64,000 bases of DNA from Streptomyces chartreusis (GTDB lineage Bacteria > Actinomycetota > Actinomycetes > Streptomycetales > Streptomycetaceae): positions 6,386,001 to 6,450,000 of the forward strand of contig NZ_CP023689.1 in assembly GCF_008704715.1 (NCBI RefSeq), written 5' to 3'. The notes under the pieces are model-generated. The model did not search any database. It was given only the letters and a program-made list of their open reading frames with translations, and was not told the origin of the DNA. How positions within the stretch are numbered: position 1 is the first letter of the stretch; every line of letters begins with the position of its first letter. This document shows, in pieces, positions 56,501-64,000 of the stretch. The translations under genes were made by a program, and so were the position numbers.

Positions 56501-57582
56501 TGCCCGATCCTTCGTCCTGGACGCTCCGGCCGGTCGGCCTCGAACAGCAGCAGGTTCTCAGGCCGGACCGACAGTCGTACCGGATCGTCGGGCCGAAGGG
56601 CGGTCGCCTCGCCGCGCGGGGCGACCAGGGACAGATGCTGCTCGCCGAGCCGGACGGTGACCTCCACGGACCGGCCGAGGACCTCCGTGACGTAGACGGT
56701 GCCGGTGAGCTCGTGCCCGGGGTCCTCGCCGAGGGTGAGATCGCGGGGCCGGACGCCGATCAGGACGTCGGTGCCGGGGGCCGCCTCGGCCCGGATCGGC
56801 AACTCGACCTTGCCGTCGGCGGAACGGAAGCCGCCGTCGGCGGTGACCGCGCCCGGCAGCAGGTTGATCCGGGGCCGCCCGAAGGCCCGCGCGACCTCCG
56901 TGTCGTGGGGCCGGTACCAGATCTCCTCCCGGGTTCCCGTCTGCACGATCCGCCCGTTACGGATCACCCCGATCCGGTCGCCCAGCGCCAGCGCCTCGAC
57001 CGAGTCGTGGGTGACGTAGAGGGTGGTCGTGCGCCGCACCGCCCCGATCGCCTTCAGTTCCGCCCGCATCTGCTGGCGCAGCTTGGCGTCCAGATGGGAC
57101 AGCGGCTCGTCGAGGAGGAAGGCGCGGGCCGGGCGGACCAGGACGCGGCCGAGGGCGACGCGCTGCCGCTGGCCATTGGAGAGCCGGCCGACGGGGCGGT
57201 CCAGCAGGGCCGAGATGCCGAGGAGGTCGGCGACCTCGCCGATCCGCTCCCGGGCCTTTTCCGCGGGGAGGCGGTGGCGTGGGGAGCGGAGCGGCGAGGC
57301 CAGGTTGTCGTAGGCCGACCTGTGCGGGTAGAGGGCGTAGCTCTCGAAGCACATCGCGACGCCGCGGTCGTAGGGCTCGACGCCGCGCATGTCCCTGCCG
57401 TCGAGCTCGACCGTGCCGGCGTCGGGGGTCTCCAGGCCGGCGACGGTCTTGAGGGTCGTGGTCTTGCCGGCGCCCGAGGGGCCGAGCAGGCAGAAGAACT
57501 CGCCCTCGCGCACGTCCAGTTCGAGGCCGTCGAGGGCGGTGACCCTGCCGTACGTCTTGCGTACGTCCCGCAGCCGGATCAT
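56497..57582 (-). CDS. Sugar ABC transporter ATPase (UgpC/MalK type), first subunit
   Basis: 361 residues from the ATG at 57582, overlapping the permease stop by ATGA. Walker A LGPSGAGKTT, signature LSNGQRQRVALGRVL, Walker B FLLDEPLSHLD and H-loop VTHDSVEAL are present, with a C-terminal TOBE domain (INLLPGAV, LIGVRPRDLTL). The Q-loop is MCFESYALYP, again Glu for Gln, and the signature is LSNGQ. Both ATPases of this operon share the Q-to-E change, which points to coevolution as a heterodimeric pair. Confidence 0.9.
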   Translation of the reverse strand: MIRLRDVRKTYGRVTALDGLELDVREGEFFCLLGPSGAGKTTTLKTVAGLETPDAGTVELDGRDMRGVEPYDRGVAMCFESYALYPHRSAYDNLASPLRSPRHRLPAEKARERIGEVADLLGISALLDRPVGRLSNGQRQRVALGRVLVRPARAFLLDEPLSHLDAKLRQQMRAELKAIGAVRRTTTLYVTHDSVEALALGDRIGVIRNGRIVQTGTREEIWYRPHDTEVARAFGRPRINLLPGAVTADGGFRSADGKVELPIRAEAAPGTDVLIGVRPRDLTLGEDPGHELTGTVYVTEVLGRSVEVTVRLGEQHLSLVAPRGEATALRPDDPVRLSVRPENLLLFEADRPERPGRRIGQ

Positions 57583-58409
57583 GACTTCACCGCCCCGAAC
57601 GACAGCCCGCGCACCAGATACCGCTGGATCGTCAGCGCGAGCAGCAGCGGCGGTACGACGGAGACGAGCGCGGCGGCGGCCGTGAGGTTGTACTTGGGCC
57701 GGTCGCCGCCGAGGAAGGACAGTGCGCCCACGGTCACGGTCTGGGCCTCGTTGGAGGTGAGGATCAGCGGGAAGACGAAGTTGTTCCAGGCGAAGATGAA
57801 GGCGAGCAGGGACACGGCCGCCACGCCCGGCTTCACCAGCGGCAGGGCGATCCGGAGGAACGCCTGCTTGCGGGTGTAGCCGTCCAGCAGCGCCGCCTGT
57901 TCCAGCTCGGGCGTCAGGTCGGCGAAGTAGGACCGCATGATCCACACGATCAGCGGCAGGGTGACCAGTTGGAGCACCCACACCATGCCGACGTACGTGT
58001 CGAACAGGCCGAGCTTCTGGTACAGCACGAACAGCGGGATGATCACGGTGAGTTCGGGGGCGAACCGGAACGACAGCAGCGTGAACATCAGGTTCTCCGA
58101 GCCCCTGAACCGCCAGCGCGCCGAGGCGTACGCCGCCGGGAGCCCCACGAGGAGCGAGAGGACCACGGCGCCGACCGACACGACCAGGCTGTTGACGAAG
58201 AACCGCAGGAACGGGATGCCCTCGCTGTCACCGAGGACCGTGCGGTAGCCGTCGAGGGTGGGGGAGAAGGAGAAGTAGGTGGAGAAGAGCTGGTTCGTCG
58301 GCTTCAGCGACAGGATCACCATCCAGGCGATCGGGAACAGGGCGAAGACGAAGTAGAGGATGAGGGCGGCGTCCGCGAGCCACCCCAACAGGCGTTTGCG
58401 CAGGGTCAT
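57579..58409 (-). CDS. Carbohydrate ABC transporter permease (MalG type)
   Basis: 276 residues from the ATG at 58409, which overlaps the previous permease stop by ATGA; the longer frame is rejected. Six membrane helices begin with LADAALILYFVFALFPIAW. The EAA-type loop is ELEQAALLDGYTRKQAFLRIALPLVKPG. It forms the channel with the permease encoded just upstream. The substrate is inferred only from operon context. Confidence 0.9.
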   Translation of the reverse strand: MTLRKRLLGWLADAALILYFVFALFPIAWMVILSLKPTNQLFSTYFSFSPTLDGYRTVLGDSEGIPFLRFFVNSLVVSVGAVVLSLLVGLPAAYASARWRFRGSENLMFTLLSFRFAPELTVIIPLFVLYQKLGLFDTYVGMVWVLQLVTLPLIVWIMRSYFADLTPELEQAALLDGYTRKQAFLRIALPLVKPGVAAVSLLAFIFAWNNFVFPLILTSNEAQTVTVGALSFLGGDRPKYNLTAAAALVSVVPPLLLALTIQRYLVRGLSFGAVKS

Positions 58410-59287
58410 TTCGCCTCGGCCGCCTTCCGCTGGATCTTCCCCAGGTGCTTCACCAGCACCATCGCGGCGAGATACACCACGGCCCACAGCACGATCGTGT
58501 AGCTGATGCCGAACGAGTAACGCTGGAAGCGGATCGCCTCCAGGTAGGCCCGGATCTGCAGCACGACGGTCGAGTCACCGGGTCCGCCCTCGGTGAGGGC
58601 GTAGATGATGTCGAACACCTTCAGCGAGTCCATGAACCGGAAGATCACCGCGACCAGGACGTACGGCCACAGCATCGGCAGCGTCAGCCGCCGGAAGGTG
58701 TACCACCAGCCCGCCCCGTCGACGGCCGCCGCCTCGAACGGGGAGGTGGGCAGGGAGCGCAGCCCGGCGAGCGCGAGGATCGCGACGAACGGCGTGTACA
58801 CCCACACGTCCACGGCGATGGACGACAGCAGCGCCCCGGTCGGCGTGTCCGTCCACTGCACCCCGCCCAGCCCGAACGGTCTGAGCAGGTAGTTCACCAC
58901 GCCGACCGACGGCTGGAGCATCAGCTTCCAGATGATCGCAGCGATCACCGGGGCGATCATCAGCGGCAGGATGAGGATCTTCTCCAGTACCCGCCCGACG
59001 ATCGTCGAGCGGTGCAGCAGCAGGGCGACGGCGACTCCGAGCACGGTCTCCACGGCGGCCGCCCCCACCGCGTACAGCACCGTCACCCACGCCGAGTTCC
59101 AGAACGCCTCCTGGGTGAAGACGGTCTGGTAGTTCTCGAACCGCACCATGTCCGGCTGCGGCTTGCTCGCCGAGAAGTCGAACAGCGTGTAGTAGAGGCC
59201 GAGCCCGAAGGGATAGAGGATCCCGCAGGTCAGCAGCAGGGCGGGGACGATCAGGACGTACGGGCGAAGGGCGAGCCGCCATCCCAT
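58406..59287 (-). CDS. Carbohydrate ABC transporter permease (MalF type)
   Basis: 293 residues with six membrane helices, starting YVLIVPALLLTCGILYPFGLG, and the EAA loop PFEAAAVDGAGWWYTFRRLTLPMLWP. It is encoded 4 nt after the binding-protein stop and coupled by ATGA to the second permease. It resembles the larger permease of glycerol/polyol or sugar importers that use two ATPases. Confidence 0.9.
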   Translation of the reverse strand: MGWRLALRPYVLIVPALLLTCGILYPFGLGLYYTLFDFSASKPQPDMVRFENYQTVFTQEAFWNSAWVTVLYAVGAAAVETVLGVAVALLLHRSTIVGRVLEKILILPLMIAPVIAAIIWKLMLQPSVGVVNYLLRPFGLGGVQWTDTPTGALLSSIAVDVWVYTPFVAILALAGLRSLPTSPFEAAAVDGAGWWYTFRRLTLPMLWPYVLVAVIFRFMDSLKVFDIIYALTEGGPGDSTVVLQIRAYLEAIRFQRYSFGISYTIVLWAVVYLAAMVLVKHLGKIQRKAAEAK

Positions 59288-59291
59288 CGCG

Positions 59292-60713
59292 CTAGCCCAC
59301 CTTGTCGGCGAGGTCGCCCGCCAGCCTGCCGAGGACCGACTCGGCGCCCTTGCCGCCGTAGATCTCCTGGAGGGCGGAGGCCCAGCTGGTGGTGGCGTCG
59401 AAGAACTGCGCCTGCGGGGTGAACTGGATCTTCGTCTGGTCGACGACGGTCTCGAAGGTCTCGATGAAGCCGGGCAGGTGCTTCATCTTGTTCTTGTAGG
59501 CGGCGTCGTCGGCGATGGACCTGCGCACCGGGTCGATGTGGTTGTGCGTGATCGCGCTCCTGCGCAGGTGCTCCTTGCCGGTCGCCCACTGGAGGAAGAG
59601 CCAACTGGCGCTCTTCTTCTTGCTCTTGGCGTTCATGCCGAGCGACCAGATCCACATGTTGGTGGCCAGCGACCCGTCCGGTCCCTTCGGGCCGGGGTGG
59701 AAGGCGATCTTCCCGGACGCCGGACTCGCCCCTTCCACGGCCTGGAAGTAGGCGGCCGTGTCCGCGTCGAACAGCATCCCGGCCTTCTTCGCGCCGAGGT
59801 CGCTGGAGCACTGGTACCAGGTGTACGACGTCCAGGACGGCGGCCCGCCCTGCTTGACCATGCCCGCCCAGTCCTCGGTGAAGGCGACGGCCTCCGGGGT
59901 GTTCATCGCGGGTGTGAGCTTCCCGCCCTCGACCGTGAAGTCCTTGAGCCCGTTGCGGGCGTACATCGTCATGAAGCCCGGGTGGATGGTCGCCCAGCTG
60001 CGCGATCCCCGTACGGCGATCCCGTACATGCCGTCGAACCCGGCTCCCGGCGCCTTGCGCTTGATGACGCCGGCGATGTCGCGCAGCTCGTCGAACGACT
60101 CGGCGGGCTTGAGGCCGAGCTTCCTGAACACGTCCGTGTTGTAGGCGACGACGTTGGTCTCCCAGCCCCACGGCAGCGCATACTGCCCGCCCTGCCCGAG
60201 CGGCGCGCCCGCCTTCAGGGACCACTGGTCGGCCTGGAGGAGGTTGGGGAAGAAGTCGGCCTGGTCCCATTCGGAGCCGGTCGCCGAGGCGTTGCGCATC
60301 CAGGGGCCGAGGTCCTCCAGCCAGCCCGGTGGGCCGTACTGCCAGACCATGTACGCGCCCAGCATGAAGACGTCGTAGGAGGCACGTCCGCTGGACAGGT
60401 CGACGGTGAGCTTGTCGAAGTAGTTGTCCTCGGGGAAGACGTCGTACTCGACCTTGATGCCGGTCCGCTCGGTGAACGACTTCAGGTCGGCGATGAGTGC
60501 GTCGGTGTACGGGTGCTTGTTGAGCAGCGCCTTGACGGTGGTGCCCTTCTCCCGCTTCCAGTCGAAGGAGCCGGTGACGTCGTCCGCCGCCGAGCCGTCG
60601 CTCTTGCTGTCGTCGCCGCCGAACCCGGCACCGCACGCGGTCAGCGCAGGCGTGGCGGCCAGGGCTGCGCTCAGCGCCAGGAACCGTCGGCGGTCGTGCA
60701 CGTGCGTGTCCAT
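59292..60713 (-). CDS. Sugar- or polyol-binding lipoprotein (SBP_bac_1)
   Basis: 473 residues from the ATG at 60713, with GGAGGTC upstream. The N-terminus combines twin arginines (DRRRFLALSAALAA) with a lipobox (ALTAC, Cys about 27), so export through Tat followed by lipidation is likely. The mature protein has a type 1 solute-binding fold: GTTVKALLNKHPYTDALI, IKVEYDVFPEDNYFDKL, ASYDVFMLGAYMVW, LPWGWETNVVAYNTDVF. Several Trp residues suggest carbohydrate stacking. It is the first gene of the operon, directly after the GTTAAC-rich promoter region. Confidence 0.9.
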   Translation of the reverse strand: MDTHVHDRRRFLALSAALAATPALTACGAGFGGDDSKSDGSAADDVTGSFDWKREKGTTVKALLNKHPYTDALIADLKSFTERTGIKVEYDVFPEDNYFDKLTVDLSSGRASYDVFMLGAYMVWQYGPPGWLEDLGPWMRNASATGSEWDQADFFPNLLQADQWSLKAGAPLGQGGQYALPWGWETNVVAYNTDVFRKLGLKPAESFDELRDIAGVIKRKAPGAGFDGMYGIAVRGSRSWATIHPGFMTMYARNGLKDFTVEGGKLTPAMNTPEAVAFTEDWAGMVKQGGPPSWTSYTWYQCSSDLGAKKAGMLFDADTAAYFQAVEGASPASGKIAFHPGPKGPDGSLATNMWIWSLGMNAKSKKKSASWLFLQWATGKEHLRRSAITHNHIDPVRRSIADDAAYKNKMKHLPGFIETFETVVDQTKIQFTPQAQFFDATTSWASALQEIYGGKGAESVLGRLAGDLADKVG

Positions 60714-60749
60714 CCGTGACCTCCACGTGGGGCTCGGTCAGCTGATCGG

Positions 60750-60851
60750 GTTAACACGGCGAGTCGACTCGTTAACAGAGGGTGGAACGGCGGAAGTTGG
60801 GCGTCAATCCCTCGCGCACGGGAAAATATCGGTGCAGAGTGAGAAGTTAAC
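60750..60851. promoter_or_regulatory. GTTAAC operator cluster for the DeoR regulator
   Basis: GTTAAC occurs at 60750-60755, 60771-60776 and 60846-60851 in the 162-bp gap between the binding-protein gene and the divergent kinase gene. Between the first two lies a perfect 12-bp palindrome CGAGTCGACTCG (60760-60771). AT-rich hexamers three times in so GC-rich a region are unlikely by chance, and they probably bind the DeoR protein encoded in the operon. Confidence 0.65.
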
Positions 60852-60875
60852 GGATCCAGATGTGCGGGAGGCCGG

Positions 60876-62342
60876 ATGACCGACGAGCACGAGGCCTGGC
60901 TGGGGATCGACCTGGGCACCCAGAGCGTGCGGGTCCTGCTGGTCACCGGGGACGGCACGGTCCTCGGCAGCGGCTCGGCGCCCCTCGCCGGCCGGCGCGA
61001 CGGCGTACGGCACGAGCAGGATCCGGGGGACTGGTGGGAGGGCGTGTGCACGGCGTCCCGGGCCGCGCTGCGGGAGCACCCGCGGACGAGGACGCGGATC
61101 GGCGGGCTCGCGGTGTGCGGGACGTCCGGGACCGTGCTGCTGACGGACGGGGCGGGGCGGCCGATGACCCCCGCCCTGATGTACGACGACGGACGCGCGA
61201 CCGTGCAGGCGGCCCGGGCGCGGATGGCCGGGGCGGCGGTGCAGGACACCTGGGCCCTGCCGAAGGCGGTGTGGCTGACCGAGACGTACGGCCCCGGCCG
61301 CGTCACCCACCAGCCCGACGTGGTCGTCTCCCTCCTCACCGGTGAGCTGCCGCCGGCCGACTCCAGCCACGCCCTGAAGACCGGCTACGACCTGGAGCAC
61401 GACTCCTGGCCCGCCGTGCTGCCCCGCCTCGGCCTGCCCGGCAGCGCGCTCCCCGAGGTCGTCCGCCCCGGCAGCCCGCTCGGCGAGGTCTGCGCGAGCG
61501 CCGCCGACGCCACCGGCATCCCCGCCGGCACGCCCGTCGTCGCCGGGATGACCGACGGCTGCGCGGCCCAGATCGCCTCCGCCGCGCTGCGCCCCGGCTC
61601 CTGGAACTCCGTGCTCGGCACCACGCTGGTCCTCAAGGGCGCCTCCTCGACGCCGGTCCGCGACCCGACCGGCGTGGTCTACAACCACCGTGCCCCGGAC
61701 GGCGGCTGGCTGCCGGGCGGCGCCTCCAGCGTCGGCGCGGGCGTGCTCACGGCGGCGTTCGCGGGCGCCGACCCGGCGGCGATGGACACGCTGGCCGCCG
61801 CGTACGAGCCCTCCGGCGCGATCGCCTACCCGCTCGTGTCACCCGGCGAGCGCTTCCCGTTCCACGCGCCGGACGCCACCGCGCTGGTCCTCGGCGAACC
61901 GGAGTCGGACGCCGACCTGTGGGCCGCGCTCCTCCAGGGCGTCGCCTTCACCGAACGCCTCTGCCTGGACTACCTGCACCACCTGGGCGCCCCCCTCGAC
62001 GGCCCCCTCACCTTCACCGGCGGCGCCGCCCGCAGCCCGTACTGGAACCAGCTGCGCGCCGACGTCCTGGGCCGCCCGGCCCGGGTGCCTCGGGAGACGG
62101 AACCCGCCCTGGGGATGGCCGCGTTGGCGGCGTACGGCGCGGGCGCGGCACCCTCCCTCGCGCAGGCCGCGGAGGCCATGGTCCGGATCGGTGCGACCGT
62201 CGAACCCCGCCCCGGCCGCACCGCCCGCTTCGCCGAGCCGTACGCCCGCCTCGTCGACGAGCTGACCACCCGGGGCTGGCTGCCGCCCCCGGTCGCGGCG
62301 CACGCGCACGCCCGCCTGGACGGGGATACTGCGGACTCATGA
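60876..62342 (+). CDS. FGGY-family carbohydrate kinase (divergent copy)
   Basis: 488 residues from the ATG at 60876, with GGGAGG upstream. FGGY features: LGIDLGTQSVRVLLV, GLAVCGTSGTVLLTD, PALMYDDGRA (catalytic Asp), the NSVLGTTLVLKG core and LTFTGGAARSPYW at the C-terminus. It is xylulokinase-like but the substrate is not clear. It faces the ABC operon across the GTTAAC sites, so both are likely under the same DeoR control. It overlaps the histidine phosphatase gene by ATGA. Confidence 0.88.
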   Translation: MTDEHEAWLGIDLGTQSVRVLLVTGDGTVLGSGSAPLAGRRDGVRHEQDPGDWWEGVCTASRAALREHPRTRTRIGGLAVCGTSGTVLLTDGAGRPMTPALMYDDGRATVQAARARMAGAAVQDTWALPKAVWLTETYGPGRVTHQPDVVVSLLTGELPPADSSHALKTGYDLEHDSWPAVLPRLGLPGSALPEVVRPGSPLGEVCASAADATGIPAGTPVVAGMTDGCAAQIASAALRPGSWNSVLGTTLVLKGASSTPVRDPTGVVYNHRAPDGGWLPGGASSVGAGVLTAAFAGADPAAMDTLAAAYEPSGAIAYPLVSPGERFPFHAPDATALVLGEPESDADLWAALLQGVAFTERLCLDYLHHLGAPLDGPLTFTGGAARSPYWNQLRADVLGRPARVPRETEPALGMAALAAYGAGAAPSLAQAAEAMVRIGATVEPRPGRTARFAEPYARLVDELTTRGWLPPPVAAHAHARLDGDTADS

Positions 62343-62974
62343 CCACGAGCACCGACGCGACCCTGCTGCTGGCCCGGCACGGACAGACCGTCTGGCACGC
62401 CGAGAACCGCTACGCCGGGGTCAGCGACGTGGCCCTCACCGACACCGGACGCGCCCAGGCCGACGCCCTCGGCCACTGGGCCGCCGCCCACCCGGTCGAC
62501 GCGATCTGGACCTCGCCCCTCTCCCGTGCCGCCATTACCGCCGACCCGGCCTGCCGGGCCCTCGGCCTCACCCCGCACCGCGAACCGGGCCTGCGCGAAT
62601 GCGACTTCGGGGTGCTGGAGGGCCGTACGCTCGCGGAGTTCGCGGCGCAGTACCCGGCCGCGGCGGAGGCGTTCCGCACCGACCCGGTGGCTAACCCGTT
62701 CCCCCGCGCGGAGGACCCGTCGGCCGCCGCCGGACGCGGCGCCGCGGCCCTGCGCCGGATCGCCGCCGCCCACCCGGGCGAGCGCGTCCTCGTGGTCGCG
62801 CACAACACGCTGCTGCGTCTGGTGCTGTGCACGCTGCTGTCGATCCCGGCGGGGGAGTACCGCAGAGTGTTCCCCCGGTTGCGCAACGCCGCGATCAGCG
62901 AACTCCTCGTGAGATCCGACGGATCCGCCGCACTTCTCTCCCTCAATGTGCCCTGTGACCCCGACCTGCCGTAG
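62339..62974 (+). CDS. Histidine phosphatase (phosphoglycerate mutase-like)
   Basis: 211 residues from the ATG at 62339, coupled to the kinase by ATGA. The catalytic RHG is in LLARHGQTVWH, the acid Glu in LRECDFGVLEG, and the second His in VLVVAHNTLLRL. It is a cofactor-independent member of the phosphatase branch, since NRYAGVSDVALTDTG is typical of sugar-phosphate phosphatases. Coupled to a sugar kinase, it may remove phosphate from a toxic or dead-end sugar phosphate in the same pathway, which is inference. Confidence 0.9.
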   Translation: MTTSTDATLLLARHGQTVWHAENRYAGVSDVALTDTGRAQADALGHWAAAHPVDAIWTSPLSRAAITADPACRALGLTPHREPGLRECDFGVLEGRTLAEFAAQYPAAAEAFRTDPVANPFPRAEDPSAAAGRGAAALRRIAAAHPGERVLVVAHNTLLRLVLCTLLSIPAGEYRRVFPRLRNAAISELLVRSDGSAALLSLNVPCDPDLP

Positions 62975-62986
62975 CACCATGGGGAC

Positions 62987-63766
62987 ATGACGGAGATCGA
63001 CACCTCGGTACCGCACTCGGCCCGGATCTGGAACTACTGGCTGGGCGGCAAGGACAACTACCCCGTGGACGAGGCGGCGGGCGACGCGTACACCGCGGTC
63101 TTCCCCGGCATCGTCACCATCGCGCGCAGCAGCCGCGCCTTCCTGGGCCGCGGTATCCGGTATCTGGTGAACGAGGGGGGCGTGCGCCAGTTCCTCGACG
63201 TCGGCACCGGCCTGCCGACCGTCGACAACACCCACGAGGTCGCCCAGCGCCTCGCCCCCGAGTCGAGGATCGTCTACGTCGACAACGACCCGCTGGTCCT
63301 GGCCCACGCCCGCGCCCTGCTCACCTCGACCTCCGAGGGTGCGACGGCGTACGAGGACCTGAGCCTGTACGAGCCCGAGGAGATCCTCGAGGCGGCCTCC
63401 CGGACCCTCGACCTCTCCCGTCCCACGGCCCTGATCCTCAGCGGCATCCTCGGCCACGTCGCCGACTACGACCGGGCCCGCGAGCTGGTCCGTCGCCTGC
63501 TGGACGGCCTGCCCTCCGGCAGCTACCTCTGCGTCAACGACGGCTCCCGGGGCACCGACCCGGACTACGAGAACGCCCAGGACTCCTACAACGAGACCGG
63601 CGCCGTCCCGTACTTCCTGCGCCCGGTCGACAAGATCGAGGCGTTCTTCGAGGGCCTGGAACTCATCGAACCGGGCGTCGTCTCCGTCCCGCTGTGGCGC
63701 CCCGACCCTGCCGACCAGGAGCCCCGCCCGATCGGCCAGCACGGCGGAGTGGGCCGCAAGCCCTGA
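62987..63766 (+). CDS. DUF574-type SAM-dependent methyltransferase
   Basis: 259 residues from the ATG at 62987. It matches the actinobacterial DUF574 (Methyltransf_19) group: SARIWNYWLGGKDNYPVDEAAG at the N-terminus, GVRQFLDVGTGLPTVDNTHEVAQ (SAM motif I), RIVYVDNDPLVLAHARALL (motif II Asp) and ILSGILGHVADYD. Streptomyces carry many paralogues, often near conservon-like or regulatory genes; the substrate is unknown. It follows the phosphatase gene by 12 bp and may be cotranscribed. Confidence 0.88.
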   Translation: MTEIDTSVPHSARIWNYWLGGKDNYPVDEAAGDAYTAVFPGIVTIARSSRAFLGRGIRYLVNEGGVRQFLDVGTGLPTVDNTHEVAQRLAPESRIVYVDNDPLVLAHARALLTSTSEGATAYEDLSLYEPEEILEAASRTLDLSRPTALILSGILGHVADYDRARELVRRLLDGLPSGSYLCVNDGSRGTDPDYENAQDSYNETGAVPYFLRPVDKIEAFFEGLELIEPGVVSVPLWRPDPADQEPRPIGQHGGVGRKP

Positions 63767-63780
63767 CCGACGAGGACGAA

Positions 63781-63807
63781 GGGACGGCCACCGGGCGCGG
63801 CCGTCCC
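63781..63807. terminator. Bidirectional terminator at the end of the DUF574 gene
   Basis: GGGACGGCC (63781-63789) pairs perfectly with GGCCGTCCC (63799-63807) around a 9-nt loop, between convergent genes. Confidence 0.85.
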
Positions 63808-63825
63808 TCGGCTACCTCCCCCGCC

Positions 63826-63999
63826 TCACCTCGGTGGCCGCCCGACGGCGTTTCGGCGCAGGTGATTTGCCCGACGAGCGGCGTCCAGACGGCGTCGCCG
63901 CAGCCGCAGCAGCGCGATCGGCGCGAGGAGCAGCGCGGGCAGCAGCCACAGCGCCCGTGTTCCCGAGGACACGGGTTCCTGCGCCTCCTGCTTCCCCTG
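63826..63999 (-). CDS. C-terminus of a membrane-anchored protein (partial)
   Basis: Only the last 57 codons and the TGA stop (63828-63826) are in the window. The visible part reads QGKQEAQEPVSSGTRALW, then one hydrophobic helix (LLPALLLAPIALL), then a strongly basic tail (RLRRRRLDAARRANHLRR). This is the pattern of a C-terminal membrane anchor on an exported protein, such as the D-alanyl-D-alanine carboxypeptidases of Streptomyces, but the catalytic part lies outside. The frame was chosen because it gives the only plausible protein. Confidence 0.6.
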   Translation of the reverse strand, partial: QGKQEAQEPVSSGTRALWLLPALLLAPIALLRLRRRRLDAARRANHLRRNAVGRPPR

Positions 64000-64000
64000 C

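Noticed and set aside
1..64000. tRNA, rRNA, CRISPR array, prophage or biosynthetic gene cluster
   Set aside because: I looked for clover-leaf sequences, regularly spaced repeats, integrases and PKS/NRPS/lanthipeptide genes and found none.

Overview
The window is about 64 kb of very GC-rich actinobacterial chromosome. Third codon positions are almost always G or C, GTG and TTG starts are common, purine-rich ribosome binding sites abound, and genes often overlap by ATGA. The gene content (a csn-type chitosan-oligosaccharide locus, two PepN aminopeptidases, Asd, a mycothiol-dependent nitroreductase homologue, a PknG-type kinase) points to a Streptomyces species. From memory, the order resembles the S. 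coelicolor chromosome around csnR-csnK. I see no tRNA, rRNA, CRISPR array, insertion sequence, prophage or antibiotic cluster.

Layout. (1) 1-2.9 kb: the end of ettA, a hotdog thioesterase, a conserved unknown protein, a truncated haemoglobin and a PCMT-like methyltransferase. (2) 2.9-13.9 kb, all minus strand: a signalling operon transcribed GlnX-like membrane sensor, GlnH-like binding protein, coiled-coil protein, PknG-like kinase, PP2C phosphatase, vWA protein, FHA protein. It holds sensor, writer, eraser and reader in one transcription unit, and the kinase, phosphatase and reader each carry two zinc-ribbon motifs. It is the most interesting system here. (3) 13.9-14.5 kb: a repeat-rich non-coding island. 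(4) 14.5-21.4 kb: the csnR-csnEFG-csnH-csnK operon for uptake and use of chitosan oligosaccharides, with a palindromic CsnR-type operator. (5) 21.5-27.6 kb: an MFS exporter, an MscS channel, an HNH nuclease and a PadR-controlled ABC exporter. (6) 27.7-32.9 kb: a small repeat protein coupled to malQ, a small membrane protein, and a TetR/flavin monooxygenase pair with a tandem 14-bp operator array. (7) 32.9-42.0 kb: PepN, a DUF1203 protein, Asd, an ECF sigma factor with a probable membrane anti-sigma factor, and a large secreted subtilase. (8) 42.3-50.7 kb: Nudix hydrolase, metallophosphoesterase with a PHO-box-like upstream sequence, serine hydrolase, AbiEi-like protein, second PepN, DsbA-family nitroreductase homologue. 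(9) 50.7-62.97 kb: a carbohydrate or polyol operon with a binding protein, two permeases, two different ATPases, a DeoR regulator, a 2-hydroxyacid dehydrogenase and an FGGY kinase. GDPD and zinc-ribbon genes follow. A second FGGY kinase and a histidine phosphatase are divergent across a GTTAAC-rich intergenic region. (10) 62.99-64 kb: a DUF574 methyltransferase and the C-terminus of a membrane-anchored protein running off the window.

Most convergent gene pairs are separated by strong perfect or near-perfect stem-loops, listed as terminators. Gene starts were moved inward from the longest reading frame wherever a Shine-Dalgarno sequence or family length supported it.
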